Source of the DNA: Triatoma infestans | Taxonomy: Eukaryota > Arthropoda > Insecta > Hemiptera > Reduviidae | NCBI GenBank assembly: GCA_011037195.1 | Contig: JAAEAF010003567.1 | Coordinates: 90,595-154,594, forward strand | Direction of reading: 5' to 3' | Length of the DNA stretch: 64,000 bases | Part shown: positions 1-11,200 of the stretch, piece after piece | Numbering within the stretch: position 1 is the first letter of the stretch | Layout: every line of letters starts with the position of its first letter | Position numbers and translations under genes: made by a program | The notes under the pieces: generated by a model | Database searches by the model: none | What the model saw: only the letters and a program-made list of their open reading frames with translations | What the model was told of the DNA's origin: nothing

Positions 1-81
1 CCGCCACTGAAGTATCTAAGAGATAGATTGATTCAACCAGATTTTGAGCTGTCAACTGAAAAATACATCCATTTTTATTAG
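1..81 (+). CDS. possible 3' end of an upstream gene
   Basis: Frame 1 is open from the window edge to a TAG at 79-81 (26 codons), with coding-like composition (PPLKYLRD... ending in HFY). An ATTAAA-type signal follows near 185. It could be the last exon of a gene lying to the left. I do not recognise the family, and 26 codons could be open by chance. Confidence 0.25.
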   Translation, partial: PPLKYLRDRLIQPDFELSTEKYIHFY

Positions 82-455
82 GCATTCTGTAAATTAATAG
101 GAACTAATTTCGAGTGAAGAAATTATTTTTAATCTGTAAGTTGTTCTGAAATGAAGAACAAAATTTTTAGTTTATTGCACGTCATTAAATAATCTCCATT
201 AATAATCAAGTAGTTCAGAACTTGTGATGGCTGGCGTGTTTGTTTAAGGATTTTGAATTGAGAAAGTAGCAAAAGTATGATTAGTTTATTTTAAAAAAAA
301 CCATACTATTTTTTTCAAAATGATATATTATTGACAAAAAAATAATGAATATTAGAAGAATTATAAGACAGACAATATTTCCGCTTTATTGTAAACTGCA
401 ATTACAAGTTACGAACAAGGTTAATTTACTTGGTAGTTGTGTTTGTCTCGGCAAC
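82..455. other. presumed DCPS promoter and 5' UTR
   Basis: Very AT-rich, with A and T runs at 290-345. No repeat or promoter motif I can name. An in-frame ATG at 345 could extend DCPS by 37 residues. Confidence 0.3.
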
Positions 456-3400
456 ATGAATTGTACAGATAGTAAAAGGTTCAAACCAAACGATTGTAAT
501 GAAAAAGATGCTCAGCATGGAATAAATGATTTATCTATCTTTAGGTTTGTGCGAATTCTGGCGGATCACGGTCAGCGTAAAACTGTATGTGTAGAAGGAA
601 CCCTAAAAGATAGAGAGGGCAAGGCTATTTTGTGGCTAGAAAAGTTACCGTTTAGTGAAGAATCTGTTAAATCGTTGTGCACAAATAGATCTTTATTACA
701 TAGGGAGTTTTTAAATGACATTTATGGGAGTTATACATGTAAAACCGATCCAGATATAAATGGTTAGTTTCTTTGATTAAACTCTTATATTTACTTATTG
801 TGACTAATGTGTACTTTTTTTCCAGTTATTAAAGCTACTATTATTTATCCTGCAACCGATCAGCATATTGCCAAATTTGAAGATAAACCATTTCATATTA
901 TTGAAGAGACTCCAGAATTATATAACCATGTAACTCTACCATATATTTTGAAAGAACAGTTTGACATTCAGGTAAAAGTTGATTTGCAATTTTTTACAAA
1001 AAAAAAAGAAAAGAAGTGATTATTGTTGCTGCTAAGTTGATCTTACTTTTCATCTCATTATATATATTCTATGCGTTTGATTTAGTGGGTTTATAATGTA
1101 TTAGAGCATAAACATGAAACAGAGAGAATAGTATTTGAAGACGAAGATCCTAATACAGGATTTGTTTTACTACCTGATTTAAAGTGGAATGGTAAGCAAA
1201 CTGAAGATTTATATTTATTAGCTCTGGTTCGTCCCCGAAGTATTAAATCTTTAAGGGATCTCTCTGCAGAGCATTTACCGTTGTTAAGAAACATCCTGAA
1301 CAAGGGCACTGTAAGTTTATATTTCAATTCTTTCAATTATATTATTGGCTGACATACTTCTGTTTAAAATGTTATTATTTAGAGGGTTCTTAAGATTCAA
1401 GATTAAGGACAAATGGGGTTATTTAAGAAAGTGAAAGTTTTTGAAGTTTGCTATTAGTTTCTAATCAATTCTTCTTTTTATTTAAAGCAAGCTATAGCAA
1501 AAAAGTACAACCTTCCAAAGAGCCAGCTTAGGATTTATATCCACTATCAACCAACTTTTTATCATCTTCATGTACACTTTACATATCTCAAGTACGAAGC
1601 TCCAGGTAAAGTACACATCTGTTATCTTAGTTTGCATAATGCTAGTAGTTAAGAAGTAATGAATAGATAAAGCCAAACTGATAAGACGTGTCGGTTATAT
1701 GCCCCACTTAGATAGAGTGTTTGCTTATTAGGGCACATTAACGTTCTATTAATATCTATAGGGTAGGCTTTTTATTTGTATATTTATGCAGTTCCATTCA
1801 TTGGGGGATGAACTTGTTCGCGTCCGAGATTGTTCTCATGTGCCCCCAGGATATCCAACTAAACGAACAGCATCAATCGCCAACGCAGCTTAGTTCTTTT
1901 ATGCTGGGCCGCGCGACGGTGAATGACTGAATAGCCGAATCCTGGCATAGGAAAAAAAAATTCTTTGTTGTTCTACAAGAAGTTACTAAAAGATAAGATT
2001 CATTAAAGCAAAAAAATTAAGGATTGGTCTGGATAAAAAATAAATAAAAAAGTACTTAAGAGACAGCATTTCTGTAAATTGGTTATATTATGGAATGGAT
2101 ATAATAACATTTCTATGAAAGAGAAATGTAATATAATGGATCCACAAGAATATCAAGCTTTTAGGTGAAACACACTTGTTTGAAACTTTTCGGAAAATTA
2201 ATACGTACAGATACAATTTGAGCTTAAGCTCTGTATATCATACTGTTTACTTGAATTTCATTTCTAGAAATAGAACTATGAATTCCTCTAAGGAAAAAAA
2301 ATTTGATTTTAAGAAATGGTCTGTGTGTACAACAAAACGAAAAAGCAGAAAGATTCAAACATATTTCATTTTGGTACAGGCATGGATCTGGTAACGGATT
2401 CGGCCAAAATCGATTAACTGGTACATTTTATTGAAGGTATTTTTCACTTTTAGTGTTCTCAAACACGGCGCCAATATTTTCAGAGTGAAATTGTCAGGTA
2501 GCACAATTCAGAGTCACATATTCCACGTTCTCACAAATGGTTTAACCAGGTATTTTTATGGGCGATGATCACAAAATAGTCTGTTTTTGCGATGTTTCTG
2601 GCCTAGCAAAGCACTGATCTCAACCACTTAATGGTATACTACTACACATGGAACGGTCTACAACTTAGAAGTTGAGAAATATAGAAAGAGAATTTTAGTA
2701 TAATGGTACGTTTAGATCTGACATTTATTGCAAGAAATTTCTGTCGGACAGTAAGTGTCGCTAATGTAAACGGTACGAAATTTCTGTCTGATATAAGTAG
2801 TTCAAATGTCAGTAACATGTGTCCTACACATCTATATACGTAGGTATAAACACTATTACATACAAGTTCAAACTCGCCTGACAAAAATTGCTTTAGTTTA
2901 GAAATAAGTGTCGGTGCATTTAGTTTAACATGGGTGAGCAGCGAGAGTGGGTGAAAAGAGAAGTCGAAGAATTAATCGACATGTATCGTAACAAATCCGA
3001 ATAATGGGACTTATTTGCATATTGGTATTCGGAACAAGTGACTCAAACTTGCATAAGAGTCACCTGTAAATATACTTATATTTAAAACAATAAAGAATTT
3101 ATATAATTAGCCATTTTATCAATCAACCGAACCTACTTACCCAATGGTAAAAACCGTAAATTTACAGCAAGTCTTTCGCGTACAATAATAGCTGTTCTGA
3201 ATTTCGTATCTTGCTTGCTTACAATAGGCCAAATTTTACTAGCTTGCTTTTCGAAATGAGATGGTTTCATTCTTACAAAATTTGTGAATTGTGTTGGATC
3301 GTAAGTTCAGACATTAACTGATTGTATGCACCTTGTTTTTCACGTCTCAAAATCCACACAGAACGCTTTTTCTTCTTTTTTTCTAATAACCCCAGAATAA

Positions 3401-5953
3401 TTACGAGCTGCAATTTTTCTTTTTGATGCCTTCATCGTCAAATGACCGTCTGACAGTAATCTGATTTTTTGCAATGAAAGAAATGTATAGGCTACAAGTA
3501 CCAGGTGTAAACTGTTAAGACATTTGTGCAATGGCACAAAATTTTGACGGTGCCGTACACATATCCATGCTACAAATATCACGTAATTTCTGTCACAATG
3601 TAAACACTGAACATAACTTACTGTCCGACACTTGACATAAGTGTCTGGATAGAAGACGTACCCTAAGTGCTTCATACCAGAGTTTTCGTAACACAAATAA
3701 TTGTGCTCTTTTTTCTTTCCACTATTGGTCACATCTCTTAGCAATTCTAGTGCTTGAATTATTTTTTTGGCACCTTTTATAATCCTTAGTTCTTCATTCT
3801 TGATAACGTCTGTTGTATTTATAAGTATTATATTGTGCAGCCAAGACACTAGCAGTTCGATTCTTATTCCTTGACTAGTCTCTACCCTCTTAGGCGAGAT
3901 TGTTTAAAAAAAAAGTGATTGCTGGATGCACGAATAAAAACAGTAGATCAGAAGTACCATTTTACATGATACGCACATGTGTATTTTATAACAAGAGGCA
4001 TGAACGATTTCCAAGTTAAAAATACTATAGGTATATATGTAGTCAATTTTGCAGACAGTTTTTCACACATGTTTTTTAAACATATAAATAAATTTACATA
4101 AACGTGATAAATGAGTAAAGTAGAAATTGTAGAGATGCGCAGATGCAAGAGAATATTTGTGTGTAGTTAATTACAGTGGTCTGAGGTAAGGTAAAAAATA
4201 TCCACACGCAATAGTTGCATACATCAAGCACTTCTGCAACTCTATTAAAATTTTATTTAATTTTTACAAATTCTCTTAAAAATTGTACTTCAGTTTTAGT
4301 CGCTGCGGTAATTTTTGTAACACTTTTAAGTAGGCCTGAACATCAAAAAGTTGGTTTCGTACTTATTCAAATAAAAGTGGTCGACCTAAATTGACCTGTG
4401 GGCAATTGTTGGGTTCGAAGGCTTAGAGCAGATGTTCCCAAACTTAGTTGGCCTACCGCCCCACTTTCCAATAAAAAATTACTCAGCGCCCGTCTGAAAA
4501 TTTACCTTCTCTTAGCGAAAAAACAGAAAGATGCAGTGTCATATTTGCTCGTAATAACTAATCGCGGTGATTTAAGATTGTTGCTGACAAAGATAGAGCC
4601 GAATATTTATATAAATTATAAATGTATATATTATACTCTTGAGACCATAAAATTATACCTCGGAGTCGCCAGTTTGCCTCCCGCGTGTAACTACTAAATT
4701 TATATAAAATTATAGAAATTGCCATAATAACATTCGCATTACACAGAAAATTACAAAAACAAAGGATAATATTAAAATAAAAATCACGAATAACCTTAAA
4801 AATAATTCCAGATGAAGAATGAAACTATTGCGATGCTATTAATCTGTAAAATATTCGGCTCTTACTTTGTCAGCAACAATTTTAAATCATCGCAATTAGT
4901 TATTAGGGGTTTCATTTCAAAGGATGCAATGGCATACTTAATTACCATTGAATTCAAAATAGGTACGTAATTGCAATTGAATTTATTTCATTGTATGCAA
5001 TGGCATACAAACAGTTAACGCCATATAAAAAAAGATGTAAAACTACTGAAGTATTTGATATTTATTAAGAAACTGAAGTACTTCCACCCACCACGGCTTC
5101 CTATGTTGCTCAACAGATGAAACTACGAACGGTTTTTTGAAATTATATTCTCTTTCAACCTTCAATTTTATCTGGGGATTCTCCCGCCCCTCTGAAACGC
5201 CCACCAGAGGATGTTATCGCCCACTTTAGGAATCACTAGCCTAGAGCATCTCCACAGTTAAGGAAGGCGAGTGGTCAGTAAAACAAAAGTATTATAATAA
5301 TTGACATGGTGATTGCTGCCCATCTTGTAAAGACAACTGACTCGGCGATTTTCTAGTTACTTTTGCAAGTTACTGGGCCCTTCGTCTCGCAGACCAGTTG
5401 AAACCGGCTTTATTTTCGATTGTTTATTTCCAATAGTCGGGTTAAACAAATATAATGAACTTTGTTCTTCCTTATTCTGTTCACGATGGTAAATTCTTTT
5501 TCTCTCAAGTTAAATGGATAAACCACTTTCGATTTTTTTTAAAAATTTTATATATATGTATGCAATTTATCAAGTTCTATAATGCATCTTGAATTTAAGA
5601 AAACATAAGTTTAAAATTAATCTTAAAAGAATGTTGCAGTTTCTACAGAGGTATGCCAATAGGAAGTTATTCTTGTCATACTAGAAGTGGATGATATACT
5701 GATCACTTTTAAGAAGATTAATGCGAATTAAAACAATAAATTAATGCTTCAAAATTTAATCTCTATTAAATTTGTTTTCCTAATTATTCTTACTAACTTT
5801 TTTTCAGGTATATTTACGGAGAAATCTCATTTATTGAGTTCAGTAATTAACAACATCGAACTGTTACCTGATTATTATCAGAAAGCAACTTTGTCATTTG
5901 TCCTTCGTGAAGGTGAAAATCTTTTGCCCCTAATTAATGAATATATAAAAAAG
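456..5953 (+). CDS. DCPS: m7GpppX diphosphatase DCPS (scavenger mRNA decapping enzyme)
   Basis: Hydrolyses the residual cap left after 3'-5' mRNA decay; a HIT-family dimer. Exons: 456-762, 826-971, 1086-1310, 1488-1605, 5808-5953; all junctions are GT-AG and in frame (314 codons). The N-terminal part carries the [11 protein letters not shown] region, exon 2 the YPAT motif, exon 3 the FVLLPDLKW and SLRDL blocks, and exon 4 the HIT motif HLHVHFT with catalytic His about residue 254. Exon 5 begins after a 4.2-kb intron full of transposons. The start is uncertain: ATG 456 (AACATG context) gives a family-sized N-terminus, while ATG 345 adds 37 residues. The 3' end is also uncertain. After AAAAAG at 5953 either a GTTTGT donor is used or the frame reads on 33 codons to TAA at 6053-6055. 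The acceptor at 6769-6771 would add four residues and a stop (6772-6786). Family length is about 337 aa, so little should be missing. Confidence 0.9.
1735..1960. repeat. GC-richer unclassified segment in DCPS intron 4
   Basis: About 220 bp whose base composition stands out from the AT-rich intron (blocks such as GGGCCGCGCGACGG), ending in an A run at 1950-1960. The A-tail suggests a retroposed fragment. I cannot assign it to any other repeat in the window. Confidence 0.3.
2930..3004 (+). pseudogene. MADF-domain (Adf-1-like) ORF remnant of the PIF/Harbinger element
   Basis: Starts with ATG at 2930 and reads [12 protein letters not shown], then a stop exactly where MADF domains have L-W-D. The next bases are TGGGAC, so one T-to-A change in a TTA codon explains the stop. 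Only the first helix survives. Confidence 0.55.
3130..3436 (-). pseudogene. HARBI1-like transposase N-terminal remnant
   Basis: Minus-strand frames carry the [20 protein letters not shown] block, then [17 protein letters not shown] and [14 protein letters not shown], in the order found at the start of PIF/Harbinger (DDE_Tnp_4) transposases. A frameshift separates the first block from the rest. A GTAAGT donor follows LPLG, so the ancestral gene had an intron here. The DDE residues are deleted. Confidence 0.65.
4313..4385 (+). repeat. dispersed repeat E, copy 1
   Basis: About 73 bp (AACACTTTTAA...TAGGCCT..AACATCAAAAA..TGGTTTC, then TTCAAATAAAAGTGGT) matching 8431-8517 in the same orientation. 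Shorter pieces recur near 36845. Family unknown. Confidence 0.55.
4429..5238. mobile_element. non-autonomous hAT-like transposon with 8-bp target-site duplication
   Basis: An 810-bp element in DCPS intron 4. The left end CAGATGTTCCCAAACT (4429) and inverted right end TAGTGATTCCTAAAGT (to 5238) are imperfect inverted repeats of the CAG-N-GNTTCCCAAA type seen in hAT elements. They are flanked by 8-bp copies GCTTAGAG (4421-4428) and GCCTAGAG (5239-5246). An internal inverted repeat of about 55 bp (4557-4610 versus 4849-4905) makes it foldback-like. No transposase. Confidence 0.7.
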
Positions 5954-6378
5954 GTTTGTATTGTTTTTTGCATAAATCCTCTTCTTGACTCTTTAAGTAA
6001 AATTGTTTTTCATCGACTTCTTGAATATTTTATAAGTATGAATTCTAAACTTTAGGGATTGATATCTTTGGTCAAAAGAAGAAAAAAATACTCCTTAGGT
6101 ATAATTATAAGTCGTATCTGAGAGATTAAAATTTTTATTAAAATACATGGGAAAAGATTGTTGTAATTTTGTTTATCTGATTTTCTAAGATGGATTTATA
6201 TTTTCTGTAATGCATAAAATGAACCTTCTTGAATTGAATGTAGTTTCAGAATTGCGCACTTTATTTTGTTCAAATATAAAAATCGAAGATAATGTTTTAG
6301 ATGTCAGGTGCAAACTTTATTTCTTTAATATTTTTTTTCTAATGTATTTTTGTGTAAATCTTTTTAATATCATGAGAA

Positions 6379-6560
6379 GGGAAGGGAAAGGGATTAGCTC
6401 AGTGGTTCGTGTCCAGCTGTGCTGCCCTTAGATTTTCTCTTCCTAGAAGCCTCTTCAGCTCAGTGACAGTGGACAGTGTTGGCTGTAATGAGAGAACACT
6501 GTCCCGAGGCCGGCGATGCACTGAGAAGGGCTCCGGGCGCCAATGCCCATACAAAAAAAA
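6379..6560 (+). repeat. tRNA-derived SINE (family S1) with shortened tRNA head
   Basis: Matches the full-length SINE at 40096-40315 across the body (TTCCTAGAAGCC...CACTGAGAAGG...) and ends in an A run. About 30 bp between the A box (TTAGCTCAGTGG) and B box (GGTTCGTGTCC) are missing, so the two boxes overlap. Lies between DCPS and UBE3D. Confidence 0.75.
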
Positions 6561-6788
6561 AACGAGAAAAAGGTCAAAATTGTTTGTTCGCCATTTCATT
6601 GTGACACATTGTTTCTTTAAGGAGGTAAACAGGCATTCCTTGGCTTTTTTGTTTTTCTTCTGAATGATCCAGGGAATCGATCACTAAAGTTGGACTTTGT
6701 AAACCCATGGCATCAATTAATTGTTATATTTGTTTTGTTTTTTTACCTATTCAGGACTTTTGTTTTTTCAGGAAAATTCCATCTAAAA

Positions 6789-7880
6789 ATGGCGTATCAG
6801 GTAATTGTAGAATATCGACCGAAAATAAGAGCATGCCAGTTCTTTGTTAAAGCTAAACTGAATGAAGAATCAATCGAAATTGTATTGAAAGATAATGTTG
6901 CATTAATTTTATCCGGCCATAACACAACAGAAATAACATTTCCAGATTCTGTGCAACATATTGTTAACAGTGTCTCTGGATTAAACTTCATGGAGGATTT
7001 CATTTGTTTTAGAACTAGAACAAAACCCGACAAAATGTTTGGAACTTTTGAAAGAGAGCTGATTTTATCAAATGAAGAAGAATCCATACATAATTATGTG
7101 CCCCATGTACAAGTTGGAAAAACAGTCAGAATTTTTTGTAGACATTGTTTATCTGCATTAACCAAAGAAGTTTGTTTTGAACGTAGGTTACCTTTGCCTT
7201 TATTTTCAAGTGCTGAAGACTACTTCTGTCATCACAAACTATCTACAGATGATTTACTAAATCCTAGATTAAAAGATTGTCTTTACGGTTTATACTTCTA
7301 TAAAATTAATCCTGCAGTATTCGAATGTGACATATTGGAGGAAAATATATTTGTCTGTCCAAATTGCTCTTCATGGTTGGGCATTTCATCACTTGGCTTT
7401 GTACAGTTGTGGAATTCAACAACAATCCTAAATGATTGTTCACCAATGGCAAGTGATGATAATGTAGCACTGCAGGATTTTTTGAATTTAATAGAAATGG
7501 CAACTTCCGAAAAACATGCAGGATGTAAAACTAACAAATTAATATTATACTGCACAGGTGTGACAAATGTTTCCACTGATCAATACCTTCTCATTTGGAT
7601 TATGGAAAAAAAATTAAACATTTTCACTAGTAGTGGCCCAGTATCTGATGGAATCAAACTAAATCATGATAAAGTTTGTAAAGTGTTATATTTATTCGAA
7701 AATCATAAAAGTGATAAAGTGAAAGAATGGCTGAATTTTAATGAGGCCAATTGTGTTCCAATATCAAAAAACATGTTTGTCGAAGGGCATGAACATTTAA
7801 AACGCATGTCTCTTAATGTACCTACAAAATTTAGAAATGCTAACGATATGTATGTATCTTACATAGGAAATTTGAAATAA
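6789..7880 (+). CDS. UBE3D: E3 ubiquitin-protein ligase E3D (HECT-like, UBE3D)
   Basis: A 363-aa single coding exon. UBE3D family members accept ubiquitin from UbcH10-type E2s and were described as cyclin-B-interacting HECT-like ligases; length fits the family (human about 389 aa). Two CxxC pairs are visible, CRHC at about residues 117-120 and CPNC at about 190-193, the latter in the conserved CPNC-xx-WLG block. The C-terminal part carries LYCTGVTNVS and the FENHKS-DKVKEWLNF region. I chose ATG 6789 (AAAATGGCG). The frame is open 33 codons upstream to 6690, but that stretch is hydrophobic filler containing two acceptor-like TTTTTTCAG/ATTCAG sites (6754, 6771). The mRNA therefore probably starts in an upstream exon spliced to 6772. 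AATAAA overlaps the stop codon. Confidence 0.9.
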   Translation: MAYQVIVEYRPKIRACQFFVKAKLNEESIEIVLKDNVALILSGHNTTEITFPDSVQHIVNSVSGLNFMEDFICFRTRTKPDKMFGTFERELILSNEEESIHNYVPHVQVGKTVRIFCRHCLSALTKEVCFERRLPLPLFSSAEDYFCHHKLSTDDLLNPRLKDCLYGLYFYKINPAVFECDILEENIFVCPNCSSWLGISSLGFVQLWNSTTILNDCSPMASDDNVALQDFLNLIEMATSEKHAGCKTNKLILYCTGVTNVSTDQYLLIWIMEKKLNIFTSSGPVSDGIKLNHDKVCKVLYLFENHKSDKVKEWLNFNEANCVPISKNMFVEGHEHLKRMSLNVPTKFRNANDMYVSYIGNLK

Positions 7881-8249
7881 ATATTTGATTTTGAAAAAAA
7901 AGACTATTATTAAATTATTATTAATATTACATGCAAATAATTGTACTATTATTTAACTTACAAATTAAAAAAAATTACATATATTCTTGAATAGCTTATT
8001 AGTTCACACCAATTTGGAACTAAAAAAAAAAAATAAATATATAAAAACTGTGTGTCACTCTATCATAACTATAAATTATGTCATAAACATAAAAACAATT
8101 TGTATAATTTGTAAAATCTTTTTTACAGAATCTAGGGCTTAATTCAAAATTAGCCTTAAGTATTTTCTTAAACCTACAATATAAAGAAGTAAGTCACAAA
8201 TTGTAGGTACGTAATTGCAAGTGTTTACATCTGGAATGTGTGTATACTT
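7881..8249. terminator. convergent 3' ends of UBE3D and the hnRNP U-like gene
   Basis: A 369-bp AT-rich gap between the UBE3D stop and the stop of the oppositely oriented gene. Plus-strand AATAAA motifs occur at 7876-7881 and near 8033. No repeat or ORF of note. Confidence 0.45.
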
Positions 8250-11200
8250 TTATTTTGATGGAGGAGGCTGGGAAGTGTTAGTCTGACCAGCTGCAGCTGC
8301 GTTTTGGGATTGATACCAATTCTGCCAGTTCTGAAATAGAAAAGAGAACGTAAAAAATCTAGTATTTATTATAAAAAGTGATGTTCCCATATTGCAATAT
8401 TTATCAATCAATTGCAGTGCTTTCTTCAACCGTAATTTCTGTCACTTTTTCAACACTTTTAACTAGGCCTTAACATCAAAAAAGTGGTTTCATACTTATT
8501 CAAATAAAAGTGGTTGATATGTATGCAAGTTGAAGAAAAGTCTGCGTTATTCTTCAAAGTTTTGATGAAAAACGCAAAAATTGGAAATTTTCTTAAATGA
8601 TGCTGATCCTGTTTTTTTTTTTTTGTAATACTTCAAGTTTTTTATTTCCAAAAATCGGTATTTTACCGTACAGCAGCAAAAGGAGGTATTTATAGGAAAC
8701 TTGTAGAAATATCAATCCCAATTGATAACAAAGCATTTATTTTATCAAATTAATGGAAATCGACGAAGCCGTTAGTAAAGCAATCATGATTACAAAAAAA
8801 AAGTCAGTATATCGGCACTTAATACAGATTCTATGTGGAACCGCTAGTAGTCATTAAACGAAAATCAAATTGGAACGTTTTATTATTAATGTTACTTTTT
8901 CACAGAGAAAGAAATCAATTTATAAAATCTTACTCGATGAACGTAATTCTTTCTTTTCTGCATATAAAAAAAAGGAAAAATTCAAATGTGAAACACATGA
9001 CTTCCTGTTGTTGCACTTTTCAAGTTTTCTTGGAACACATTTTGTTCAAACGTGAATTTCACAAAGGATTTACACTTAATGCATACGTGGGTGAAACCAT
9101 ACCATTTTAATGATATCTTAATAAGAGTAAACAGTAACTTAAGAAATACCCATATATTTCAAAAAGAAATTATAAAATCCGGAGTGATATATCTAGACTA
9201 TCTTCAAGATGCATTTAACAAATTTCATTCAAACTATAGCACTGGTCAAAAAGCACATGGAAAGCGAGTCCCAGCGTAAAAACCGCTCTCTAAAAACTGT
9301 TCAAATAAAAATAGCAAACCCTTATACTAGAGAAAGTGTGCAAAGTTTGCTGAGGAGCTCGTCCGAGCTTTTTTCGAGGAGTTAGGGAAACAAATAAAAA
9401 AGAAACAGGAGTGCTTTCAGTTGATGTACTGGAATGTTTTTATGTTATGCTATTCACACATTGACAAACAAACAGACCATTCTCTAAAAACAATTTATTT
9501 CGTAATCAAATGACCTTAAAAACTCAATTAAAAAAAATTGACGGGTAACAATTTGTTAAAATATGTATGACCGTTGAAAATTCAGGTTCAGTAATTAAGT
9601 ATTACAATACCTCTTCTTAGTAAAATTAAAAAACCCTAACGATTTACCTGGCCCCAATTTTGATACCCAGGATAACCATATTGCCAGTTACCGTAACCAG
9701 CAGCCTGGCTGTAACCTTGTTGATTGTATCCTTGACTGTATGTTTGGTTATAACCTAGAAACAAAAAGTAAAGGAATATTAAACATTTTTTCTGATTTAA
9801 AATTATACTACAAACTTATAGAATGTTTACAGTACCTTTCCATCCCTGCTGGTAGTTGCCCCACTGTTGCTGTTGCTGAGGATTTCCCCAGGGCTGTTGG
9901 GTACCCCAAGATCCACCGCCACCTGCTGCTGCCATCTGTCCTTGACCCTGTCCCCCTCCGGACTGATACTGTCCCCACTGGCTGTTAGACTGGGGATTAG
10001 CAGAGGAGATTGTGCCCCCTGATGAACCTGAGTTGAGATTTCCACCACCTCCGCCTCCTCCAGAGCCACCACCACCTTGGCCCCCTCGTTTGTTCCAATT
10101 ATCTCGTCCGCTGTCTCTATTTGAATAATTACCTCCTCCGCCTTGCCTTCCACCATCACGGCCACCGCCGCCTCCACCACCTCCTCCCCTCCCTCTATTT
10201 CTATCTCCGCCAAAATTGCCTCCTCTTGAATTTCTATCTAAATCATAATCCCTATTGCCTCCTCTGTTACCACCTTGATTACCGCCTCTCCAACCGCCAC
10301 CTCCTCGGTCACCACCAGTACCACCACCTTGTCTATATCCTCCTCCTCCTCCACCTCCGCTTCCACCATGGTTCCTAAAATAAAAATTTGGTATGAAACA
10401 CAAGTCTAACCATTTCAACGGAATGAATACAAAAGAAATATTCCTCTCGATACCCTCATACAGTCTATGATGAATGCTCTTACCTTACAACCAGGTTGGT
10501 AAATAATTTTACAAAATGAGTCTTCTGTATGACCAATTTGTTTTAAACCAGAGTTTTAAAAAGTTGAACAAAATTTAACCAAGTAAAAAAAAGGTTCATT
10601 CTGCCGCCGAGAATGTTATAAAATATGTGAGGAGGTTTGAATGAACGGTCTGCTCAATTTTATTTCAAACATTTAAGAAGCAGAACCAATCTTCCAAAAA
10701 GAAAAACAGTCACATTGTCAGTTATCAATGATTAATGAGGAACTTTATTGAAACGACAAAAAATGACAGGTACCATTTCTAAGAATTTGCCGAATTTTTA
10801 AAATTTAATTGTCATTTTTAATATGGTTAGCCACAGAAAAGCTTAAGCAGAGCCTGCTAAGAATCTACAGAATAAGAAATTAATTCTCGTCTGAACTTGG
10901 CTCCCCACACTTTTCATAACAGAAAAGATAAAAGAACATTATAGGTAAATGTTTCAATGACATTTTTAGAAATATGCCGGACCCCCTTCAATTGATACTA
11001 GTTTCTTTAATAGATACAAGAAACTCATTCCCATTTAGTGCTATAATGTTTTTTGTGTAAGCGAACCGATTTTCTTTAAACTCGGAATTCTAGCATCATA
11101 ATTAGATTCTAGCATGCTAATACAGATAACAGAATGGTATAATAAACTGAAATGGCACTTTAGAGTAAAAAACCCACCATTCCCACAAAACTCACTTGAT

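Larger units (their letters stand above)
2742..3630 (-). mobile_element. internally deleted PIF/Harbinger DNA transposon
   Basis: A perfect 15-bp terminal inverted repeat, TGTCGGACAGTAAGT, lies at 2742-2756 and inverted at 3616-3630, with further subterminal similarity. Inside, the minus strand carries the N-terminus of a HARBI1-like transposase and the plus strand the start of a MADF (Myb/SANT-like) protein. These are the two proteins PIF/Harbinger elements encode. The catalytic region is missing, so this 889-bp copy is non-autonomous. It sits in DCPS intron 4. Confidence 0.7.

Noticed and set aside
3340..3849. 169-codon minus-strand ORF as a gene
   Set aside because: It runs through the right end of the PIF/Harbinger element and out of it; the transposase blocks lie in other frames, so this frame is chance.
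6690..6788. Upstream in-frame extension of UBE3D as a membrane anchor
   Set aside because: The hydrophobic stretch comes from polypyrimidine tracts ahead of two CAG acceptors; UBE3D family proteins begin near the ATG at 6789.
10121..10378. Open frame antisense to the Gly-rich exon of the hnRNP U-like gene (also 14016-14228, 12243-12494)
   Set aside because: Low-complexity GGN codons leave other frames open; homology and splice sites support only the minus-strand frame.
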